Origin: Oasisia sp. SBJ-2009
Lineage: Eukaryota; Annelida; Polychaeta; Sabellida; Siboglinidae
Length of the DNA: 64,000 nt
Assembly (NCBI GenBank): GCA_964017155.1
Contig: OZ024854.1
Span: 68,295,254-68,359,253 of the forward strand
Direction: 5' to 3'
Position 1 is the stretch's first letter. Every line of letters begins with the position of its first letter. This document shows, one piece after another, positions 26,301 through 34,902 of the stretch. Position numbers and translations under genes: made by a program. Below the pieces are notes generated by a model. The model made no database searches. It worked only from the letters and a program-made list of their open reading frames with translations, and was not told the origin of the DNA.

Positions 26301-26592
26301 GGGGAGAACTAAATCAACGAGATTCATAAACCAATCAATTAAAATTCAATCTGGGAACTCATAGATGAAAATTGAAGATTTGGTTATTTAAAAAACCGGG
26401 TAATCTGCAGCAGTGTGTGTCTGTCACGTTGTAGGAGAGATCCAGCTGAAGGGCACAGTTCTGCCGTTCACACAAGACATCTACCGCCCCATGTTGAAGC
26501 GGCTGGAGATGGAGGGAATCACAGCCCGGGAGAGCAAGACCCAGTTCTTGTCCCAGAGCGAGGTCGTGGGGGAGGAGACCATCGCCTACTGA
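8870..26592 (+). CDS. AASS: Alpha-aminoadipic semialdehyde synthase (LKR/SDH), complete, 20 coding exons
   Basis: Bifunctional mitochondrial enzyme of lysine breakdown: lysine-ketoglutarate reductase makes saccharopine, and saccharopine dehydrogenase splits it to aminoadipic semialdehyde and glutamate. Exons: 8870-9097, 12966-13142, 13721-13873, 14368-14514, 14874-14952, 16488-16615, 16992-17266, 17618-17729, 18054-18113, 18713-18911, 19470-19599, 19992-20102, 20456-20564, 22218-22294, 22762-22825, 23668-23931, 24561-24676, 25004-25092, 25498-25674, 26435-26592. All phases agree; total 2853 nt, 950 residues (human about 926). The Arg-rich N-terminus fits a mitochondrial presequence. The LKR half covers roughly residues 30-450 (VRRED-like start, [31 protein letters not shown]). 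The SDH half starts with the dinucleotide-binding VLVLGAG at about 494-499, then [31 protein letters not shown] and LEGYPNRDS. Eight introns carry arrays at a splice junction. Confidence 0.97.
9083..9395. repeat. Minisatellite containing the AASS exon 1 donor junction
   Basis: The exon ends CCCATGCAG at 9097 and the intron starts GTAACATACCACACC. This segment is repeated about 13 times at 23-24 bp spacing as CCCATGTGG + GTAACACACCACA, with a few copies keeping the exact CCATGCAG exon end. Each copy therefore holds exon-derived bases plus a donor-like GTAA. Only the first is followed by coding continuity with exon 2. Confidence 0.9.
9477..11055. mobile_element. Putative non-autonomous DNA transposon with GGTAGCCC subterminal repeats
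   Basis: The ends form imperfect inverted repeats: CAGGGGTAGAAATA at 9477 and, reversed, CAGGGTTCGAAATA ending at 11055. Both are flanked by a 5-bp direct repeat GTTGT (9472-9476 and 11056-11060). GGTAGCCC/GGGCTACC motifs cluster within about 130 bp of each end (9510-9560 and 10960-11035) and are absent from the AT-rich core. No transposase frame was recognised. A 5-bp duplication would fit hAT5-type or similar families, but the superfamily is not settled. It sits in AASS intron 1. Confidence 0.6.
11350..12147. repeat. 42-bp minisatellite in AASS intron 1
   Basis: About 18-19 copies of a 42-bp unit containing AAGTGCAGGTACTCAGTGAA and a GTGTTTTAGTAA stretch. Copies differ by a few substitutions (ATGG/AGGG, GCTGG/GCAGG). 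The unit length is a multiple of three, so an open frame ([18 protein letters not shown] repeats) runs through it. I regard that frame as meaningless. Each unit contains a donor-like CAG/GTACT. A shorter GGTGACA/GGTCACA repeat precedes it at 11185-11246. Confidence 0.9.
12160..12965. repeat. 41-42-bp minisatellite ending at the AASS exon 2 acceptor
   Basis: About 18 copies of a unit containing GTACTGGTACTGTCTTCATG followed by TATCCCAGTCACCATTGC. The last copy reads GGTGCTGTCTTCCTGTAG and is the functional acceptor of exon 2 at 12966. Each unit thus carries a pyrimidine-rich stretch plus a CAG resembling the real 3' splice site. Early copies are diverged and late copies are nearly identical, as if growth occurred next to the exon. 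Confidence 0.88.
13871..13928. repeat. Two-copy duplication of the AASS exon 3 donor junction
   Basis: Exon 3 ends ATG at 13873 and the intron starts GTATTGTCTGTCTCC. The 27-bp segment from ATG through TTCTGGGC is repeated perfectly once more, then begins a third time (ATGGCATAG) before degenerating. The second copy carries the same exonic ATG and the same donor as the first. Confidence 0.9.
15185..16475. repeat. 1.3-kb pyrimidine minisatellite before the AASS exon 6 acceptor
   Basis: Roughly 55-60 copies of a 16-32 bp unit made of (CT)n plus CCCTGACCCC(A/G)C, with a longer variant containing ACTCTGCCTCTGTCTC. The array ends in CCTGACCCGCCCTGTGTTGCAG, the functional acceptor (exon from 16488). 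It acts as a giant extension of the polypyrimidine tract. The reverse strand gives frames of 440-508 codons made of RE/GQG repeats, which are not genes. Confidence 0.95.
17267..17307. repeat. (GT)n microsatellite forming the AASS exon 7 donor
   Basis: Exon 7 must end at 17266 (codon phase 2, joined to T at 17618). The intron begins directly with about 20 GT repeats, so every dinucleotide is a GT. The donor has no distinct GTAAG-type consensus. Confidence 0.85.
20570..22085. repeat. 1.5-kb 10-bp minisatellite beginning at the AASS exon 13 donor
   Basis: About 150 copies of a 10-bp unit TCATCTGTCA with frequent variants (TCATCTCTCA, TTCATCTGTC, CCATCTGTCG, CATCCACCATCA). It starts about 6 bp into the intron (donor GTGACACTTTGACGTCATCT, exon end 20564). 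Higher-order blocks recur, for example the CATCCACCATCACATC variant every few hundred bases. Frames of about 500 codons on both strands (HLSS and MTDE repeats) are by-products of the 10-bp period. Confidence 0.95.
22818..23403. repeat. 37-bp minisatellite built on the AASS exon 15 donor
   Basis: Exon 15 ends ACAAG at 22825 and the intron starts GTAGGTACTCTCTAGTA. About 15 copies follow of a 37-bp unit whose start, TCTAGGGTACTCTCTAGTA, resembles the junction and continues CTTCTTGGTGCTTGCATT. Variation is mostly CTCTCT/CTCACT and GCTTG/ACTTG. Confidence 0.9.
24026..24575. repeat. 20-bp minisatellite whose unit spans the AASS exon 17 acceptor
   Basis: Twenty-six exact-length 20-bp units (24041-24560) of CGGGAGTTGATGTGTTGTAG, plus partial copies at both sides. 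Exon 17 starts at 24561 with CGGGAGTTGATGTGT and codes R-E-L-M-C-E-L-L-G, aligning with the K-Q-L-L-C-D-L of human AASS after TW. The first 15 exonic bases are therefore the last partial repeat. Every unit upstream carries the same acceptor (TTGATGTGTTGTAG) and the same exon start. Variation is limited to CGAGAG, CGGGAA and CGGGAC. Confidence 0.95.
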
Positions 26593-28601
26593 GTCTCAAG
26601 TCAGCTCCTGGCTTCTACACGGTCATTCTTATGCAACTTGGAAATGATCATTTCAAACTTCAGCCACAACGAGTCAGGGATGATGCATGAGATTCTAAAT
26701 CAACAATGTGTGTGCTAGAAATATCAGTGTTGCGCATTCAGTAGTTTTCACAGAAACCTTTTAGTCAAAATATACTGCAGAAATCACATGTTAAAGGCTA
26801 AAATGACCAATTTATTGATTCTTAATGTACATTCAAGCCAAATTTCAATTAAGTGCATAGAAATTAAGTATGTAATATATATAACATATATTTTGGTCAG
26901 GGTCAGAAAACCCTTAATCCCTTGTACACATTTCCCTGTGAGGATCAGGGTGACTATAATCCACATTTCAAAACGGGTGGAATGTTTCCTGGCACTTCTG
27001 CTCATCCCTGACATTCCCTTGCTGCAATGACGTCTCCCTGCTGAGGGAGCATAGTCAGTCGAGATCCTCATCGCCAGAATGTTGCCAGTTTTAGAAGTTC
27101 ATCATTACATTTGCCAACTTACTGCATAATAGCCTTCTGTTAAAACTTTAAAGATATTATGTAAAACTACAGGTTTTACACAGATGTTCTGTAATATCCA
27201 ATGTATACGGATATGTATTATCTTTTTTAACCAGTTGCATTTATCTGTATCTGACATCTGGATGACTGAGATTATGCTATACAATCACAATCGGTACATA
27301 TCTTACTATTGAGTTTGCTTGTTTATAATACTAATATTGCTATGCTATTTGCCAATGTTTGTGCTTGTTTATTCTGCAGTTTAGCTATATTAGTGATATT
27401 AGCTGTATTTGAGGTGTTACTTTATTTAGAGATTATATTTACCTACGTTAATGAGATATTATAACTACTGACCTACAGGGCAGTTTATTGTGATATTTAC
27501 CCTATACATATCTATTGAACAGTTCTGTTGATCTGGTCATACAGTTCTGTAGTGGTGCCTTAAATTGTTTGTTGTTAATCACAGGACATATCAGACCAAC
27601 ACACTTGCCTCAAGATGTTGGCATATTCCATGTTAATCAGGGTCAATAATTTGATATTAATAACATGTTACTGTGTACATGTTGTATGTTCTTATCTTGC
27701 TCAAAATAACATTCCAAATACAAGAGTCAGGCAGTTCCTTTACACTTCTACTACACATATTTGCATTGGGTTTACACATAAAGCCAACATTCTTAATAAT
27801 ATAATGAACATATTGAGGACATTCAGCCCACCAAATGTCCTTTGATAATTATTGTTCACAATTTTTTTTATAGATTTTTTAACAAAACATTACTTGAAAA
27901 TAAAAAGTGTTTGCATTTATTGCAAAGATAAGCTAGCACTCTATCAAAGAAGTCCAATACTCACTTTATTAATATTTCATTACCATCTGTGAGGACTGTC
28001 TTGCCTTGAGCGTACCATGTTGTTTCTGTAATGTGTTGTACGTAAAATTTATATTTTGCTGAAGGTTGCTTATGCAATAAACACATATTTGAAAACAGCT
28101 GAGCACATGCAGGAGCATAGAGTTTACTGATTAGATAATTTACTGCATGTGCAGATATAGAAAAAGGCTTCTATATGGACTACATTTCTGTTCAACATAT
28201 TATGTTTTATGTGTGGTGGTTTTTATTGTTACATGTGCCAAGTATTCAGGTTAAAACCGAGTGAATATTTGGCAGTCTGTTACCTGTTGTGGTGGTATTG
28301 TTGCAGTGACAACATGGTTATATTGTTAATAAGTTATTAATATACTTGGACTTATAACTACATCTTTAATACGTTTATATGTATGTGTGGTAATTGAACA
28401 GGTGTTTATGATATATATGGTGTGATAAAAGCTAACAATAAAGTGATATTTTAAAATGCGTGTCTAATATTACCATTGCACTTTTTGATTTTGCATTACC
28501 AAAAAAGCCAAAATGATGTGCATCTTGAAAACAATGTTATTCCTAAAATAAGACAAGTGATATTCTGAATGTAACAACTTCTAAATATTGTCATGAATAA
28601 A
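26593..28601 (+). terminator. AASS: AASS 3' UTR with polyadenylation signals
   Basis: About 2 kb of AT-rich sequence follows the TGA at 26590-26592 with no further exon seen. AATAAA hexamers occur at 28437-28442 and 28596-28601, plus GCAATAAAC near 28075. Which one is used cannot be told from sequence. An AMT signal on the other strand lies at 28628-28633, so the two genes end tail to tail. Confidence 0.5.
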
Positions 28602-28627
28602 GAAAATCAACAGTGGTTTAAAAATCT

Positions 28628-28633
28628 TTTATT
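28628..28633 (-). terminator. AMT: Candidate AMT polyadenylation signal
   Basis: AATAAA on the minus strand (TTTATT on plus), about 820 bp past the AMT stop codon. This is an inference from the hexamer alone. Confidence 0.4.
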
Positions 28634-29451
28634 CCTCTAAAATATAACCTCTATATATAATATAACAAACTATGATGTTTCATAAAACAATGCACAATAA
28701 TACTGGCAGTGGCAAGGATTGCAAATGTGTGTTCAAGAATTGTGACAGATATCACTTTTAAATGACACAAAGCAATGCTAAATATAAACCAGGTGACTGA
28801 AGAACAAAAAGATATGCTTCACATGGCTACATTAAAGCTACATATCTGGTCACTTATCATGTGACATGTATCATGTGACATGTTGCCATAACAACCAGAT
28901 ATTTACCTTGCACAAACACTTGCAGCATGGCACTCTTTGGTGAAGAACCCTATTTAGTAGCACATCTAAGTACACTGTATATAATTCATAGAATATTTGA
29001 GTCATTTGACTGAATAACAAGAATAGCACATTACAAATCACAGCATGTTTATAAGTCTAAATCAACAAGATCACGGTTGGATAACATTCTTTAAGATTGA
29101 TCTTGATAACACACCATCGTTTACCTGTTTACACTAGCCTCAAGGCAGGCATACGCCACATACCTGTGACCCCGAACTACAGCAAAGTACAATAATCACA
29201 CAGCATCAAGTTTGTTTCATCGGGAATATATTAATTATGTAAACCCCATTTAACATATTAGCCTGAATTACATTCCACTGGTGTCTTTAAATGAACCATA
29301 CCCTGTGTAATCCACCACCTCAGCAACCATTCAGCCTGCCTGGGCCACTTAGACACAACTACAGCACCTAAAGCTACACCAACAGACACGTCATCTCCTG
29401 AAGCAGCCACCAGAGCTGGGCATGTGATGCGGCTTCACCCATTTCTTGGCA

Positions 29452-31619
29452 CTACTTTCCTGTGTAGTATTGAGACGGGACAAATGGCATTTTTACAACA
29501 ACTCCATCAACCAATTTCTTTCTCACTTCTAACTTGACCTTGGTGCCGACCTTCGCATGTTCACGTCTCACGTAACCCATGGAGATGTTCTTTTTGAGAA
29601 CAGGTGATGGACACCCACTCGTGACGCTGCCTATGTTGGTGGCGCCACCTTCGTCAAAGATGTGCACATCACCTGGTGGGAAAACATGGTTTGTGAAATT
29701 ACTGTCAGCTTAAAACTCTCTCCTCCTTGATAGAGATGTGGTTCATAAAAAATCGCATTTATTGATGTTCACAGTTGTAATGTGTAAATAATTTAGTTAA
29801 CATATAAAGTCGGTTTAATAAATATAATTTTTAAATAATTAAAGAATTGCCTTCGATTGTTAGATCAGGGAGCTAGTGAAAGTGTAAATATCGATGTTAT
29901 TATATGTAAACAACATGTCATTTCAAACAATAGTATAATGGTTTGTATGGCAATTTTTACAGGTTAAACTCTGTGAAATATTATCCCCCTTTATCCATCA
30001 GTAAAACTTATGAAGTGTAAAGCTAATGCTATTTTGCATCTATTCTTGCATACAAACTAAGAATGAGAAACCGGTCTAGGTACATAATATGAACAGACAC
30101 ATTGATGCAATGTGACACTCGAATGGCACACTGACATAATAATTGTGACATGTTGATGCACCTACTTCTGACGGGAGGTCCAGTGGACATAAAGCCAACC
30201 CTTCTCACAGGAGGTTTGTCCTTCAATTGCTGCAGGATAACATTTGCTCCCGGAAAGTCTGCTGTTTCACGACGGCGCTTACCTGAAACCAAAAAAAATA
30301 CTGCTGTTTCTAAAATGCTGTGATGTACTTATTCAATATAAAATACAGACATTTCAAACATTCTGTGACATACTTATTCAATAAGAAGGCACTGCTATTA
30401 CAAAAATGCTGTAATATTCAAGGTGAACGAATGTTGTGTTTTTGATGCTATAAATCTGAAAGTATGGAAATCACATAATTTTTTTATCATGTCCGATTTA
30501 ATTTTGATGCAAATAGAGTTAGGAAAAATTTAATTACAGGAATATGACCGCATGTCTACATCTGAATGTGGTTGCAATTCAATGGCTTCAAAAGTGTAAT
30601 TTCTTTTACCCCTTTTTCAAGAAGTTATCAATCTTGTATGTTATTGTCACAGTAACTTACACTAACTCATCTTTGGAAACTGAAATGTCAGACATATCAC
30701 TGATATAACACACACCAATGGTCCAGGACAGACTAGCTTCGACTGGAGTAATTCTCTCGTCAATGTCGTTGCCATAGAGACACATGCCAGCCTCCAGTCG
30801 CAGACTGTCTCGGGCACCGAGCCCTGCCATCTTCACACTGCCATCTGGTGAGGCCAGCAGACATTTCACCACTTCAACGGTTTTGTCCGCTGGTATTGAG
30901 ATCTGATGGAATGAAAACAAATAGTGTTATTTGTGAGAGAGCTGGTGATTTTCAGGTGTTATAATACCACAAACTCCATTCAGTTACAAGATAGATTCCT
31001 TCATGTCGTGGTAGAAAATAGTTACGTGAGATATGCAAAACACCAATTGTGAAAAGCCTAATGATATCTTAATATTGACAATTTCACTTTAAAACATTTG
31101 GAGCAACCAAACCTTGTAAAGTTCACTTCTAAAAAGACCAGTGGATGACAAAAGGGGGAATTTCTTTGAAGTATGTTGATCGCATGACCTGTATCTTTAA
31201 CTAGCAAATCTTGAGTTTACAATTGGCCAGCACTTGTCTACTTGCTCTGAAACAAATTCAAAATACATATTTAAAAACAGCAATTTTCTCGGGGGGAGAA
31301 ACGCCCACCTCTACTCCGTCCTCCCCCGTGTAGCCGCACCGGGACACTCGACACTCGGGCACTCCAAATACTGTTGCTATGGTGCTGTGCATGAAATGGA
31401 GGCTGCTGAGGTCAAAGTTCACACCTGGCTGCAGCACCCGGGCCATCTCAGGACCTGGACGACACACCGGGAATCTCGGGTCAGTTGGACATGACTTGTA
31501 GTCATGTATATACTGTATATATATATATATACATGTATATATACATGTATATACTGTATATATATATATATATATATACATGTTTATACTGTATATATAT
31601 ATATATATGTATATACTGT

Positions 31620-31677
<58 letters not shown>

Positions 31678-31825
31678 ATACTGTTTATATGTATATATAT
31701 ATATACATGTATATACTGTTTATATGTATATATATATATATATATATACATGTATATACTGTTTATATATATATATTATATATATATATATATAATATAT
31801 ATATATATATACATGTATATACTGT

Positions 31826-31863
<38 letters not shown>

Positions 31864-34480
31864 GTAAATATATGAATGAGAAGAACATTCATTTATTATT
31901 TTCAGCAAAGCTTTCTCGATTTATCATTTTATTTACTATAAACATTTATGCAGAACTTGCGACTCTGCACAATTTCCAAAGGACTTCAGCAAACCAACAG
32001 TACTGCTTTACTTGGTGCATTCCTCAAGTAAACAACGACACATGCATTTGCTGCCAGTCGCACTGACTCACCCTGCAGGGCAACGAGTCCGTTCTCATTC
32101 CTCTCCACCTTCACGTCCAGACCCTCCTGTCTCATGGCTGCGGCCTGCTTCTGTACGGAGACACACAGTGACAGGTGACAGATCACTTATCATAATGGCT
32201 TATTTAACTGTTTTTCAAGGACTAGACATTATCATTACAGACCTTGCCTAAATACCAAGGACCATGTTTAGGAATCCAGAGAACCAACCTGCATGTGGGC
32301 GACATCTTTCTCTGCACAGCCGGCATTGGAGACAATGAACAGGTAATCATGTGACGTCTTGGTCACTATGAGGTCATCCTGGATCCCACCCATGTGATTG
32401 GTGAACACAGTGAGAGCTGCCTGGTTGTCATGGAGACCCTGTATATCAGCCACAGTGAGGCTCTCGATGAACTTGATGCGGTCGGCTCCGTAGACATGAG
32501 TCTGCACCATGTGAGTCACGTCAAACACAGAGGCATGTTTCCTACAATATTATATACGCGTCTGTAAATGAAAACCAAACAGACTGAGGTTCTGTAACAT
32601 AGTGACATAGTACTTCAGCCACAGAAATAGAGAATCATTATTTTTAACATGACAACAATATTGGTCTGATTTGGTTGTCCAATGTTTTAGCTCTAACTTT
32701 TTCATGTTGTCCATCTTTACTTTAAGTAACTAGTTGTATGAAATTGGCACAGCCCAAATATCTGACAAAACAATTTTTTAAAGTTTAAGTTAAATTTGTG
32801 TGTGTGTGGCATGCATTCATGCATGAATAGCAGTATACAGAATTTGTATTTATACACATATGTGCATGCATACATACATACATGTACTGCATAACCAGTA
32901 TTAGTACAGAACAGAACCCAATGAAGTATTAAAAAGTCAGAGAATGTGCAATGTATTTGTATTTTCTTGAATACACACAGTGTATCCAGTTGAGTTCAGA
33001 CAATTGCAAATTAACAGCTTTAAAAGAAGCAGGTTAACTTAAACATGCATCATTAAAGACACCTAACTGGTGTGTGTGTGTGTGTTTGTGTATGTGGGAA
33101 TGTAACACACCTAATGGTGTGTATGTGAGAATGCAACACACATACCTGGTGCATGAAAGAGAGTGTAACACATCTATTAAATGATATTGGTGTGTAGATG
33201 AGTGAGAATGTAACACATCTACATGTTGTGCGAGAGACAAAATAACACACCTACATGGTGTGTATGTGAAAGAATGTTAACACATCTACCTGGTATGTGA
33301 GAGACAAAATATCACACCTAGGTACATGGTGTGTATGTGAAAGAATGTAACACATCTACCTGGTGTGTGAGAGACAAAATAACACACTTACATAGTGTAT
33401 ATGTGAAAGAATGTAACACATCTACCTGGTGTGTGAGACAAAATAACACACTTACATAGTGTGTATGTGAAAGAATGTAACACATCTACCTGGTATGTAT
33501 ATGAGAGAATATAGCAATATACTTGGTGTCAAGTGGTGTATGTAGTTATGTACGTAAGAACATAATACACCTACCTAGTACACATATGAGAGAGAATGTA
33601 ACACACATACCAGTGTGTATATGAGATAATATAATAATAATAATAATAAGAACATTTATAAAGCGCCATAAATCTGGAAATATCCATTCGGAGGCGCTGT
33701 GAAATAATACATCTACCGGTGTGTAGGTGAGAAAGAATATAACGGGGTACACCTATCTGGTGTGTATGTGCATGAAAGAGAGTGTAACACACCTACTGGT
33801 ATATAGGTGAGAAAGAATATAACACAACTACTGGTGTCTAGGTGAGAGAATGAAACACACCTACTGGTGTGTAGGTGAATGTAACACACCTACCTGGTGT
33901 GTAAGTGAGAGAGAATGTGACTCTGGTTGGCGTAGTACACTGGCATTGACCAGCCGGCATACACCACCATCTTGCCCCCCTCAGCCACATGAAAGTCGTG
34001 TAGACATGTCTTCTTTAGCGCCCCAGCCTGCCAGAGTGTGTGAGAATTTATTCTGAGGTAGATTTAATCAGTTCAAAATCAAGGCACCATCATTTGCAGG
34101 CTTATATGCAGTAAGAAATCAAAAATTCTAATAATTATCACAAAACATAATAACACACAAAACTATACGAATCAAATTGCCCTAGATGGTATGCTGAAAT
34201 GTTAAATTTTGAGACATATGCTTGCTATTCAGTAGGTATATTAACATTAGACTATGGACCCTTCAGACGCTGGGCCACACGACGTGGTCGTGGATACTGG
34301 AGAGTCCTAAGTACACGGTCACGCACGTCAACAAGTTAGAGTCGTTACATTTTAGAAACTATTTTATGTCAACTTTACCTCTGATGAAAACGAGTTAAAC
34401 GGTCCTTTTCCTAGTCTTCGGGTAATGCAAGAACAAATCGTTCGTCCAACGGCCAATCTCTTAGTGCACAAATTCATCAT
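29452..34480 (-). CDS. AMT: Aminomethyltransferase, glycine-cleavage T-protein, complete, 8 exons
   Basis: Mitochondrial enzyme that takes the aminomethyl group from the lipoylated H-protein, releases ammonia and passes the one-carbon unit to tetrahydrofolate. Exons from 5' to 3' on the minus strand: 34480-34379, 34027-33894, 32541-32289, 32150-32072, 31454-31309, 30902-30716, 30282-30166, 29672-29452. Phases agree throughout; total 1239 nt, 412 residues (human 403). Exon 1 encodes 34 residues rich in Arg, Lys and Ser with no Asp and one terminal Glu, a good mitochondrial presequence. It is joined in phase 0 to [14 protein letters not shown]. Family motifs: [46 protein letters not shown] (about 228-238), [16 protein letters not shown] (about 271-286), [12 protein letters not shown] and [11 protein letters not shown] at the C-terminus. 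The start is one of two adjacent ATGs. Intron 2 carries a donor-derived array. Confidence 0.95.
31500..31866. repeat. (TA)n-rich microsatellite with a TATACTGTTTATATG motif, AMT intron 4
   Basis: Dense TA runs interrupted by recurring ACATGTATATACTGTTTATA segments. It lies 46 bp upstream (in gene direction) of the exon 5 acceptor at 31455-31456. Confidence 0.9.
33060..33893 (-). repeat. Minisatellite built on the AMT exon 2 donor junction
   Basis: On the minus strand, exon 2 ends with CACATTCTCTCTCACTTACA then CACCAG at 33894, and the intron starts GTAGGTGTGTTACATTC. For more than 800 bp downstream the intron repeats the pattern ACATTCTCTCACAYACACCA + GGTAGATGTGTTACATTC at about 35-60 bp spacing, with TTATTTTGTCTCTC variants. 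Copies include 20 or more bases that derive from the coding side of the junction. A short ATAATAATA tract near 33629 interrupts it. Confidence 0.85.
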
Positions 34481-34902
34481 CACGGGTCAGCTTTACCTGG
34501 TCACTGCCTCCGTGTCCGCAGCGTTTGGCGGCTCTTTGATGTGCGCCGTTATTATCAAGTGATGCATTTGTTTGGCCTGTGTTGATTCGCGACTAACGCG
34601 CGTTTGTAAAACCTATCTTGATTGGTCTATTTCCAATAAACCCTTACCCATGAGATTGCATTTTCAACATGAATCTACCTCACCTGCCTATTTAAACTCT
34701 AATCGGACATATCATATTCGAAACATTGAGTTACTATACTGGTCTTGCATGTAATTTCATTTAAATTAAACAATTTCGTTTATCGCTAATAAGCCATTTA
34801 GTCTCGCCCAGTTCCGAAAACTATTGTCCAACCAGAACGTTTCATACACGGGACCAACCCGTGAAAATTTGTGTTTCTGGTACGCGAGGAAACATCTCAA
34901 AA
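34481..34902. promoter_or_regulatory. Bidirectional promoter between AMT and ING3
   Basis: Only 422 bp separate the divergent start codons of AMT (34480, minus) and ING3 (34903, plus). The interval must contain both promoters and 5' UTRs. It includes CG dinucleotides near 34505-34615 and no obvious TATA box at a diagnostic position. Core elements cannot be pinned down by eye. Confidence 0.7.

Noticed and set aside
34492..34563. Alternative AMT first exon ending at GTGACCAG + GTAAAG
   Set aside because: It would join exon 2 in the wrong phase; the exon at 34480-34379 joins in phase 0 and encodes a good mitochondrial presequence.
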